NCBI GenBank assembly: GCA_934700385.1
Contig: CAKUXO010000044.1
Location: 1 to 5,352, forward strand
Direction of reading: 5' to 3'
Length of the DNA: 5,352 nucleotides
Origin: an uncultured Candidatus Melainabacteria bacterium
GTDB taxonomy: Bacteria > Cyanobacteriota > Vampirovibrionia > Gastranaerophilales > Gastranaerophilaceae
This document shows positions 1 through 4,817 of the stretch, in pieces; positions within the stretch are counted from its first letter, which is position 1; each line of letters starts with the position of its first letter. The notes under the pieces are model-generated. The model did no database searches. It had not been told where the DNA came from and saw only the letters and a program-made list of their open reading frames with translations. Both the position numbers and the translations under genes were made by a program.

Positions 1-652
1 CCGTAGCACAACCAGTTAAACTCATTCCCATAACTTCAGTTAAACAAGCTAGGGTGTTTGCCGTATATAAACCTTGGCAAGAACCAATTGTTGGGCAAGC
101 ATAATGTTCCATTTCGCAAAGTTTTTCTTTTGTAATTTCACCAATTCTATATCTTCCAACTGCTTCAGATGAACCTCTAATAAATGTTAAAGTTTCACCT
201 TTACAATGCCCCTCTAAAGATGGTCCAGCCGTAACTATAATAGATGGAATATTAAGGCGAAGTGCCGCTATCAACATCCCAGGGGTAATTTTATCGCAAT
301 TTGTTAATAAAACAAGTCCATCTAATTGATGAGCGCTTGCAACCGTTTCAACACAATCTGCTATTAAATCTCTGCTTGGAAGTGAATATCTCATTCCACA
401 ATGACCCATAGCAAGCCCGTCACAAACGGCAGGAACACCAAAAATAAAAGATTGACCGCCGCCAGAATGAATACCTTTTTCAATTTGGCGCTCTAAATCT
501 CTCATGCCCGCATGCCCTGGGACAAGGTCAGAAAAAGAGCTTGCAATACCGATAAATGGCTTTTTAATGTTATTATCAGAAATGCCGCCTGCATAAAGCA
601 AAGCCCTATGGGGTGCGTGTTCTACTCCTGTTTTTAAAATATCACTTCTCAT
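1..652 (-). CDS. ilvD: Dihydroxy-acid dehydratase IlvD, N-terminal 217 residues (C-terminus outside window)
   Basis: IlvD dehydrates 2,3-dihydroxy acids to 2-keto acids, the third common step of valine, leucine and isoleucine synthesis, in the cytoplasm with an Fe-S cluster and Mg2+. I translated the minus strand by hand from ATG at 652. It opens MRSDILKTGVEHAPHRALL and keeps the family landmarks: KPFIGIASSF (31-40), VPGH (44-47), VCDG (76-79, Asp78 a likely Mg ligand), AMGHCGMRYSLPSR (81-94), NCDKITPGM (118-126, with cluster Cys119, Asp120 and the Lys121 that is carbamylated in the family), and ACPTIGSCQGLYTANT (185-200). The family is usually about 550-570 residues, so some 340 are missing to the left; no frame break is seen. 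The start is supported by an AAGGAAAG Shine-Dalgarno just upstream. Residue 189 is Ile where E. coli has Cys (CPTCGSC). VPGH rather than TPCN means the third cysteine of the plant/sugar-acid [2Fe-2S] type is absent. Related sugar-acid dehydratases (Edd, aldonate dehydratases) are a less likely alternative, given the NCDKITPGM and YSLPSR motifs. Confidence 0.95.
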   Translation of the reverse strand, partial: MRSDILKTGVEHAPHRALLYAGGISDNNIKKPFIGIASSFSDLVPGHAGMRDLERQIEKGIHSGGGQSFIFGVPAVCDGLAMGHCGMRYSLPSRDLIADCVETVASAHQLDGLVLLTNCDKITPGMLIAALRLNIPSIIVTAGPSLEGHCKGETLTFIRGSSEAVGRYRIGEITKEKLCEMEHYACPTIGSCQGLYTANTLACLTEVMGMSLTGCAT

Positions 653-682
653 TTTCTTTCCTTTATTTTAATTGTTAACTTT

Positions 683-711
683 ATTAAAACATTTTTTTTA
701 GTTTATTGCAA
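683..711 (-). promoter_or_regulatory. Putative ilvD promoter
   Basis: On the minus strand TTGCAA (711-706) is followed, after a 17-nt spacer, by TTTAAT (688-683). Transcription would begin near 676, leaving a leader of about 24 nt that carries the AAGGAAAG Shine-Dalgarno. The spacing is ideal, but the hexamers match the sigma-70 consensus only in part and the region is nearly all A and T, so chance matches are easy. No leader peptide or attenuator of the type used by ilv operons fits in so short a leader. Confidence 0.4.
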
Positions 712-733
712 AAAAACTTTTTTAAAATTTATC

Positions 734-780
734 TTAACATTTCTTAATTTACAACTAATTATTTTTTTCAAATATGTTAA
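734..780. repeat. Inverted repeat TTAACAT / ATGTTAA between ilvD and the efflux gene
   Basis: TTAACAT at 734-740 is the exact reverse complement of ATGTTAA at 774-780, with 33 bp between the arms. The right arm ends 16 bp before the efflux gene start, next to a weak -10-like TATCCT (781-786). A further TGTTAA lies at 673-678. The pair could be two half-sites for a regulator of the divergent ilvD and efflux genes. In sequence this AT-rich a 7-bp repeat is weak evidence. Confidence 0.25.
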
Positions 781-796
781 TATCCTTTTTGCTGAT

Positions 797-2062
797 ATGA
801 AAAAACTAATTATCATACTTTTAATATTCCTTTTTCCTCTTGAAGCAAGGTCAGAAATTAAAAGAATAACCTCGCTTGAAGCGGTTAATATTGCCCTAGA
901 AAACAATCTTGAACTTCAAGCAAAAAAGAAAGATGTTGAAATTAAATATCAAGAAATTAAAATGGCAAACGCTCTTAAAAATCCTCAATTTCAATCTAAC
1001 TTTTTAATGGGAAAAGTTACAAGGGGCAATTCAAGCCAATTTGGCGGAAGTTTGCCGATTGAATTATTCAAAAGAAAACCAAGAAAAGAAGCAGAAATTG
1101 CAAAATTAAGAATAATTGAAGAAGAAATTTCAACCTTTGAACATCAAATTAAAATCAATGTTCTAAAAGCATATTTTAATGTTTTATATGCAAAATCTAT
1201 TTTAAAAATCTCACAAGAAAGAGAAAAGATTTTTAAAATCATTGAAGATATTTCAAAACAAAAAACTAAAAGCATTAGCTATGAAGCAGATGTTTTGCAA
1301 TCTAGCATTAAACACAACAGACAACTTGTTTTTATAAATAGAGCTCAAGCAAAGGTTCAAATTGCTCAACTGGCTTTTAACGACGCTTTTAATTTAAAAG
1401 ATGATGAAATTATGTATGACACAATTGAAGATTCATTATTTGATGATAATGTTGAAATTTTAGATATTTCATTACCCGATTATCCTTTAATTGAAAAAAT
1501 TGCTCTTAAATATAGTCATAACTTAAAAATTGCCGATTTAAACACGGAATTATCTAAAAAAGATTTAAAAATTCAAGAAAGAAAAATAATTCCCGATGTT
1601 TCTATTGGGGGCGGAACAGCTTATCAAACAGCACACCAATCTAAAACAGAAGCCTTCCCAGGGGCTTATGTAGGCGTTTATGTTGATATTCCTTTATTAT
1701 ATCAATATCAACCTGAAATAAATCGTGCTAAAAAACAAATTGAAAAATCAAAAATTAATAAAGAATCTTATGAAAGCCATTTAAAATATGCCCTTAAAGA
1801 AGATTATAATAAATATAAATACGCAAAAATTAATATGGATCATTACCAACAAATTTTAAAAGATTCAGATAAAGTTTTAGATATTTATACAAAAAAATAT
1901 AAACAAGGACAAGCAACCCTTTTAAACGTTGTTCAAATTGAAAATGCACACAAAGAAACCATAGTTGATTACCTTTTTGCTATGGAAAACTTTTACAGCG
2001 CATATTTAGATTTAATGTTCAACATAGGGCATGATATCTTGCTTGATGATGATGCACTTTAA
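797..2062 (+). CDS. Outer-membrane efflux protein, TolC/CzcC family
   Basis: This is the outer-membrane channel part of a tripartite efflux or type I export system. Such proteins form a trimeric beta-barrel with a long periplasmic helical tunnel and dock to an inner-membrane pump through a membrane fusion protein. The 421-residue product begins with a signal peptide (MKK, then a hydrophobic run to about residue 15) with a plausible cleavage after Ala-Arg-Ser19. It has the two-repeat OEP layout. The first repeat has helix 25-60, a strand region ending in SLPIEL (85-90) and basic KRKPRKEAE, then a long helix to about 200. The second has helix 230-262, strands at IPDVSIGGGTAYQ (265-277) and YVGVYVDIPL (291-300), then a helix with YKQGQATLLNVVQIENA (368-384). 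The PIEL followed by a basic stretch and the length resemble CzcC/CusC-like members more than E. coli TolC. No fusion protein, RND pump or ABC exporter is adjacent, so the substrate is unknown. No Shine-Dalgarno precedes the ATG. There is no lipobox cysteine, so it is not predicted to be a lipoprotein. Confidence 0.9.
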   Translation: MKKLIIILLIFLFPLEARSEIKRITSLEAVNIALENNLELQAKKKDVEIKYQEIKMANALKNPQFQSNFLMGKVTRGNSSQFGGSLPIELFKRKPRKEAEIAKLRIIEEEISTFEHQIKINVLKAYFNVLYAKSILKISQEREKIFKIIEDISKQKTKSISYEADVLQSSIKHNRQLVFINRAQAKVQIAQLAFNDAFNLKDDEIMYDTIEDSLFDDNVEILDISLPDYPLIEKIALKYSHNLKIADLNTELSKKDLKIQERKIIPDVSIGGGTAYQTAHQSKTEAFPGAYVGVYVDIPLLYQYQPEINRAKKQIEKSKINKESYESHLKYALKEDYNKYKYAKINMDHYQQILKDSDKVLDIYTKKYKQGQATLLNVVQIENAHKETIVDYLFAMENFYSAYLDLMFNIGHDILLDDDAL

Positions 2063-2064
2063 TT

Positions 2065-2487
2065 TTATACAGAAACTTTTTCTAAATTTTCTTTTAATAT
2101 TTCATCTAAGATTTTAGAGCAATCATAAACCATATTAACACAATGTTCTTTTCTTTCTTTTGAATGAAAATCTTTAAAATCTTTTGTTAAAACCTTGCAG
2201 CAAGTTACTTTGTGAATTGAAGTAAATCGTTTATAAAAATCAGAAGCTAAACTTCTTGCGGTGTTTGTTTTAAATTTACCAAAAAGCAAACCTATAACTA
2301 TCATTGAACCAGAAACTGCGCCACACAAGCAACCATTACCCATTCCGCCAGAAAAACTTGTTGCAGCTGAAACCATTTCTTTTGTAGCTAAACCAAGCTC
2401 AACAGCTGCCATTAAAATTGATTCAGAACAAGAATAGCCTTCTTCTAGAAAATATTTAGGTGCTAATTCAACAAATCTTCTTTCCAT
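2065..2487 (-). CDS. C_GCAxxG_C_C family protein (putative redox or metal protein)
   Basis: The 140-residue product matches the C_GCAxxG_C_C family, small cytoplasmic proteins with conserved cysteines, some with selenocysteine in other organisms, of unproven function but thought to bind metal or do redox chemistry. The family pattern is visible: YSCSESIL (18-25, Cys20), a glycine-rich FSGGMGNGCLCGAVSG (45-60, Cys53 and Cys55), Cys96-Cys97, and a C-terminal HCVNMVYDC (Cys116, Cys123). No TGA codon is read through, so this copy uses cysteine only. A GTG at 2493 extends the frame by two codons, but AGGAGA ends only 2 nt from that GTG and 8 nt from the ATG at 2487, so I chose the ATG. The gene is divergent from the permease (60 bp apart) and its stop lies 2 bp from the stop of the efflux gene. 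The family call is firm; the biochemical role is not known. Confidence 0.85.
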   Translation of the reverse strand: MERRFVELAPKYFLEEGYSCSESILMAAVELGLATKEMVSAATSFSGGMGNGCLCGAVSGSMIVIGLLFGKFKTNTARSLASDFYKRFTSIHKVTCCKVLTKDFKDFHSKERKEHCVNMVYDCSKILDEILKENLEKVSV

Positions 2488-2495
2488 TTTCACAC

Positions 2496-2501
2496 TCTCC
2501 T
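2496..2501 (-). promoter_or_regulatory. Shine-Dalgarno AGGAGA that decides the start of the C_GCAxxG gene
   Basis: On the minus strand AGGAGA is followed by 8 nt and then ATG at 2487, a normal spacing. The upstream in-frame GTG at 2493 would be only 2 nt away, too close for efficient initiation. This site therefore favours the shorter 140-residue product. Confidence 0.75.
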
Positions 2502-2515
2502 AATTAATAAGTTAA

Positions 2516-2544
2516 AGTATAACATATTTTTATGATATCATTAA
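2516..2544 (-). promoter_or_regulatory. Putative promoter of the C_GCAxxG gene
   Basis: On the minus strand TATACT (2521-2516) is a good -10 hexamer. At a 17-nt spacing upstream lies TTAATG (2544-2539), a weak -35. Transcription would start near 2509, giving a leader of roughly 22 nt with the AGGAGA Shine-Dalgarno. The -35 overlaps the palindrome and the -10-like box assigned to the divergent permease gene, so the two promoters probably cannot be occupied at the same time. Confidence 0.45.
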
Positions 2545-2547
2545 ATT
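2528..2547 (+). promoter_or_regulatory. Palindrome and -10-like box just upstream of the permease gene
   Basis: ATGATATCAT (2532-2541) is a perfect 10-bp palindrome. It extends to 18 bp (2528-2545) with a single mismatched pair (2531/2542). Within it TATCAT (2536-2541) sits exactly 6 nt before the permease ATG, the spacing expected for a -10 box that gives a leaderless mRNA. A second option, TATGAT (2531-2536), would give a leader of only about 5 nt. No convincing -35 is seen. The palindrome may be an operator for one or both divergent genes; no regulator gene is in the window. Confidence 0.35.
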
Positions 2548-3915
2548 ATGTCTGAACTTAAAAGATCACTCTCCCTAAAAGACGCAATTTCAATTGTAGC
2601 AGGCTCTATGATTGGAAGTGGCATTTTTATTGTATCTTCGCATATTGCAAGAGATACAAATAGCGCCATACTTCTTATTATAACTTGGTGTATCGCAGGT
2701 ATAATAACTCTTTTAGGCGCATTATGTTATGGAGAATTATCTTCAACAATTCCATCTGAGGGCGGGCAATACATCTATCTTAAAAAAATATTTAATGAAA
2801 AAATTGCTTTTATTTATGGCTGGACTCTTTTTTTAGTAATTCAAACAGGGACTCTTGCCGCTGTAAATATCGCTATGGCAAAGTTTATGGGGCTGGTTTT
2901 CCCTTTTATAAGCTCATCTAATATTCTTTTTCATATTTCAAATTTTTCAATTTCAACCCAGCAAATTTTTGCAATTATTGCGGTTTTAATTTTGACATTC
3001 ATAAATTCAAAAGGGGTAAAAGCCGGCGTTATTGTTCAAAATATTTTCACATTAACTAAAGTTTTATCAATTCTTATAATTATTTTTTGTGGCATATTTT
3101 TAGGCTTTGATAAAAATGTAGTTATTTCAAATTTTTCATTAGCAAATAATGACATAGCTTTTGATTTTAATACATTTAAAGCCATTTTCACAAGTCTTGT
3201 TGGCGCTCTTTTTGCTTCAATTACTTGGAATAACGTTACTTTTATATCTTCTGAAATCAAAAAACCGGAAAAAAACATTAAAATTGCTTTAACAATAGGC
3301 ACTTTGCTTGTTATTTCTTTATATTTTCTTTTAAATATGATTTATTTAACTTCGCTGCCTTTAGATTTAATTAAAACTTCACCTGAAGATATTGTTGTTG
3401 CTCAACTAATGCACACTATTTTTGGGCACAAAACCCTTGTAATAATTGCAATTGTAATTGTTATTTCTGCCCTTGGTTGCGCTAATGGTATGATTTTAAC
3501 AGGTTCAAGAGTTTATTACAAAATGGCTAAAGATAGAATTTTCTTTAGAAGTTTAGCTTATATTGAAAGAAAAACAAAAGTTCCAAAAAATTCTTTGTGG
3601 CTTCAATGTTTTTGGATATGCGTTTTAATTTTATGGGGAAATTACGCACAACTATTAGATTATGTACTTTATTCTTCTATAATTTTCTATGTAATAACAA
3701 TTTTTGGCATTTTTAAAATGAGAAAAAAATTCCCAAGAAACGAAAAAACTTTCAAAGTGCCAAATTTTATCCCTATAACTTTTATTGTTTTAACTTCAAT
3801 TTTAATTGTTGTTTTAACGCTATATAAGCCACTTTACACCGTCCCAGGGCTATTTATAAGTTTACTTGGAATTCCTGTTTATCATTTGTGGAAAAGAAAA
3901 CCTAATAAATTATAA
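2548..3915 (+). CDS. APC-superfamily amino acid permease, LAT (SLC7)-like
   Basis: This is a 455-residue inner-membrane transporter of the APC superfamily, which moves amino acids by proton symport or by exchange. About 12 hydrophobic segments are visible, as expected. TM1 carries the broken-helix substrate motif GSMIGSGIF (19-27). YGELSSTIPSEGGQYIYL (61-78) follows TM2 and matches the conserved Gly/Glu-rich region of the family. TM6 and its exit read ASITWNNVTFISSEIKKPEK (223-242), close to the WNN..F..E.K.P signature of LAT-type (SLC7) and SteT-like exchangers. GSRVYYKMAKDR (319-330) then VPKNSLWLQ (345-353) are the usual TM8-TM9 loop motifs. Length is normal and the frame is intact. No Shine-Dalgarno precedes the ATG; a -10-like box lies 6 nt upstream. 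Its stop is 7 bp from the ylxR stop on the other strand. The substrate cannot be told from sequence; a neutral or hydroxy amino acid is a guess from the LAT/SteT resemblance. Confidence 0.92.
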   Translation: MSELKRSLSLKDAISIVAGSMIGSGIFIVSSHIARDTNSAILLIITWCIAGIITLLGALCYGELSSTIPSEGGQYIYLKKIFNEKIAFIYGWTLFLVIQTGTLAAVNIAMAKFMGLVFPFISSSNILFHISNFSISTQQIFAIIAVLILTFINSKGVKAGVIVQNIFTLTKVLSILIIIFCGIFLGFDKNVVISNFSLANNDIAFDFNTFKAIFTSLVGALFASITWNNVTFISSEIKKPEKNIKIALTIGTLLVISLYFLLNMIYLTSLPLDLIKTSPEDIVVAQLMHTIFGHKTLVIIAIVIVISALGCANGMILTGSRVYYKMAKDRIFFRSLAYIERKTKVPKNSLWLQCFWICVLILWGNYAQLLDYVLYSSIIFYVITIFGIFKMRKKFPRNEKTFKVPNFIPITFIVLTSILIVVLTLYKPLYTVPGLFISLLGIPVYHLWKRKPNKL

Positions 3916-3924
3916 TATAGGTTT
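3892..3924 (-). terminator. Weak putative terminator of ylxR
   Basis: On the minus strand, starting inside the ylxR stop codon, AAACCTA (3924-3918) and TAGGTTT (3904-3898) form a 7-bp stem around a 13-nt AT loop. It is followed by T-C-TTTT (3897-3892). The stem has only two G-C pairs and the loop is large. On the plus strand the same stem ends in A/T mixed sequence, so it would serve the permease less well. Confidence 0.35.
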
Positions 3925-4189
3925 AATTTAAATCGGCCTCTAAAAGCAACTTTTCAACTCTTTCAATTTCATTTTGGTTTGAAATTTTAAGTGCATTTTT
4001 CAAGCGCTTTTTTTTGATTAAATTTTTAATACATTCTTTTGACTTACAAACATAGGCACTTCTGCCTAAATCTTTTTCAGATGGGTTTATTTTTAAAACA
4101 TCATCAGATAATTTTGTAATTTTAATGAAATTGTTTCTATCTTTTAAAGTAGCGCAAACGCAGCATTTTCTTATTATTTCACGAGTCAT
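3923..4189 (-). CDS. ylxR: YlxR family RNA-binding protein (DUF448)
   Basis: YlxR proteins are small cytoplasmic nucleic-acid-binding proteins. In Bacillus subtilis YlxR has been reported to modulate RNase P (renamed RnpM); other work proposes regulatory roles. The 88-residue product has the family pattern: RKCCVC (7-12, with the Cys9/Cys12 pair), a strand and turn ending in GRSAYVC (42-48), Cys53, then the basic helix KKKRLKNAL (59-67). The four cysteines C9, C12, C48 and C53 match the metal-ligand-like set found in many homologues. Length is typical. ylxR normally sits between nusA and infB; here neither is adjacent, the upstream neighbour is divergent and the downstream one convergent, so it looks monocistronic. 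No Shine-Dalgarno precedes the ATG. The start is the first ATG in frame and places RKC at the usual N-terminal distance. Confidence 0.9.
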   Translation of the reverse strand: MTREIIRKCCVCATLKDRNNFIKITKLSDDVLKINPSEKDLGRSAYVCKSKECIKNLIKKKRLKNALKISNQNEIERVEKLLLEADLN

Positions 4190-4195
4190 AGATTA

Positions 4196-4201
4196 ATTTT
4201 A
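4196..4201 (-). promoter_or_regulatory. -10-like TAAAAT 6 nt before the ylxR start
   Basis: On the minus strand TAAAAT (4201-4196) is followed by 6 nt and then ATG at 4189. That would put the transcription start at or within a base or two of the A of ATG, so the mRNA would be leaderless. There is no Shine-Dalgarno upstream of the gene, which fits. No good -35 is seen at 17-18 nt, and the region is AT-rich, so this is tentative. Confidence 0.35.
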
Positions 4202-4312
4202 AGTCAAAAATAAATTTTAATTGTAACGAATTGTTAAAATATTACTTTAAATCCTAAAGTTTTAATTAAAGCCTGCCGATATTCATTATGTAAGAACAAT
4301 AAAGTTAAATAA

Positions 4313-4331
4313 AAACAATAAGGAGATAATA
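4313..4331 (+). promoter_or_regulatory. Strong Shine-Dalgarno and leader of the 127-residue gene, able to pair with its 3' UTR
   Basis: AAGGAGA (4320-4326) lies 5 nt before ATG at 4332 and is the best ribosome binding site among the plus-strand genes here. Bases 4313-4326, which include it, are complementary to 4734-4748 downstream of the stop, apart from one bulged C. Pairing would hide the Shine-Dalgarno. The Shine-Dalgarno call is firm; the regulatory meaning is inference. Confidence 0.8.
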
Positions 4332-4715
4332 ATGGATATTAATCAAGTAAGGTTTGGAAACTATACAATCGGTAATCCAAACGCAGGGACTAAAAAAAGC
4401 AGTGCAAAACAAGAAAAAGAAACAACTCAAACACCAGTACAAGAACAAAATAAAACATTAAATTCAAACGAAGTATTTGACGCAATGAACCTAGTTGGTA
4501 TTCAAAATAAACAACAAATCAACTTTGCGCCTAAAAAAGAAATTAATCCTTTGGATTATTTATCTCAAGATAGAATCAACGACATCGAAGCCATGATGGG
4601 TAATTTTGATAACGGAGTTAATAACATCGCTTCAACAATTGAACAAGAATTCCCTCAAATGTTCAGTGAAGCGCAAAAAAATTCTCTTGCAGCAGGTATT
4701 TTTGCAAGAGAATAA
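4332..4715 (+). CDS. Hypothetical protein, 127 residues, family not recognised
   Basis: I do not recognise a characterised family. The product is 127 residues with no Cys, His or Trp and no signal peptide or membrane segment. It has three parts. A short N-terminal motif, DINQVRFGNYTIGNP (2-16), looks conserved in style and may be a recognition or docking segment. A low-complexity Lys/Gln/Thr/Ser/Glu linker runs from about 19 to 44. A C-terminal region (46-127) contains likely helices, including SQDRINDIEAMM (78-89), NGVNNIASTIEQEF (94-107) and a Ser-Glu-Ala-rich tail ending IFARE. Short Gln/Asn-rich proteins opening with VRFGNYT seem familiar from uncultured gut Gastranaerophilales, but I could not check this. 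A strong Shine-Dalgarno, a clear terminator and clean flanks show a real, probably well-expressed single-gene unit. A structural, surface-associated or adaptor role is possible, but nothing in the sequence decides it. Confidence 0.85.
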   Translation: MDINQVRFGNYTIGNPNAGTKKSSAKQEKETTQTPVQEQNKTLNSNEVFDAMNLVGIQNKQQINFAPKKEINPLDYLSQDRINDIEAMMGNFDNGVNNIASTIEQEFPQMFSEAQKNSLAAGIFARE

Positions 4716-4737
4716 AAGAGAAGTTTTCCTTATTCTC
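4708..4737 (+). repeat. 8-bp hairpin spanning the stop codon of the 127-residue gene
   Basis: GAGAATAA (4708-4715), which includes the TAA stop codon, is exactly complementary to TTATTCTC (4730-4737), with a 14-nt loop. It is mostly A-U and lacks a U-tract, so it is not itself a good terminator. It shares bases 4734-4737 with the segment that can pair to the 5' leader, so the two structures exclude each other in part. Confidence 0.5.
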
Positions 4738-4748
4738 CTCTATTGTTT
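4734..4748 (+). promoter_or_regulatory. 3' UTR segment complementary to the gene's own Shine-Dalgarno
   Basis: TCTCCT (4734-4739), a bulged C (4740), then TATTGTTT (4741-4748) is the reverse complement of AAACAATA-AGGAGA (4313-4326), giving 14 base pairs including four G-C. After a further 2-nt bulge (4327-4328) another four pairs are possible between 4329-4332 and 4730-4733, reaching the A of the start codon. Known precedent: the Staphylococcus aureus icaR 3' UTR pairs with its own Shine-Dalgarno and represses translation. A regulatory role here is inference. Confidence 0.45.
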
Positions 4749-4758
4749 AATTTTTAGT

Positions 4759-4792
4759 GCCGCATAAGTTTAAGCTTTGCGGCTTTATTTTT
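4759..4792 (+). terminator. Rho-independent terminator after the 127-residue gene
   Basis: GCCGCA (4759-4764) pairs with TGCGGC (4778-4783). Inside, AAG (4766-4768) can pair with CTT (4775-4777) around a 6-nt loop. The stem is followed directly by TTTATTTTT (4784-4792). Five G-C pairs stand out in this AT-rich sequence, making it the clearest terminator in the window. It separates this transcript from the U32 gene. Confidence 0.88.
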
Positions 4793-4805
4793 GCTTATTT
4801 TTTAA

Positions 4806-4811
4806 TATAAT
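4806..4811 (+). promoter_or_regulatory. Consensus -10 box TATAAT 6 nt before the U32 gene start
   Basis: A perfect TATAAT is followed by 6 nt and the ATG at 4818, and it lies only 13 bp after the upstream terminator's T-tract. The expected transcription start coincides with the start codon, so the mRNA would be leaderless. No Shine-Dalgarno is present and no convincing -35 is seen at 17-18 nt. Confidence 0.5.
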
Positions 4812-4817
4812 AAATTT

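Noticed and set aside
703..906. 67-residue minus-strand reading frame across the efflux gene start
   Set aside because: It lies over the signal-peptide end of a clear gene and AT-rich intergenic DNA, has no family resemblance, and no convincing ribosome binding site.
2071..2090. AGAAA-CTT-TTTCT hairpin followed by T-rich sequence, as a terminator for the efflux gene
   Set aside because: The stem is 5 bp with a single G-C pair near its base and it lies within the coding region of the opposite gene; such patterns are expected by chance here.
3036..3302. 88-residue minus-strand reading frame inside the permease gene
   Set aside because: It is wholly antisense to conserved transmembrane coding sequence and reads like the complement of hydrophobic codons.
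4244..4260. ACTTTA / TAAAGT 6-bp hairpin with a 5-nt loop in the ylxR-small gene intergenic region
   Set aside because: It is nearly all A-U and short, with no clear link to either start; it could be an operator half-site but nothing supports that.
4263..4292. TATGTA (4287-4292) as a -10 box for the 127-residue gene
   Set aside because: No acceptable -35 lies at 16-18 nt, and several similar AT hexamers are nearby (for example TTAAAT at 4305-4310), so the promoter cannot be placed.
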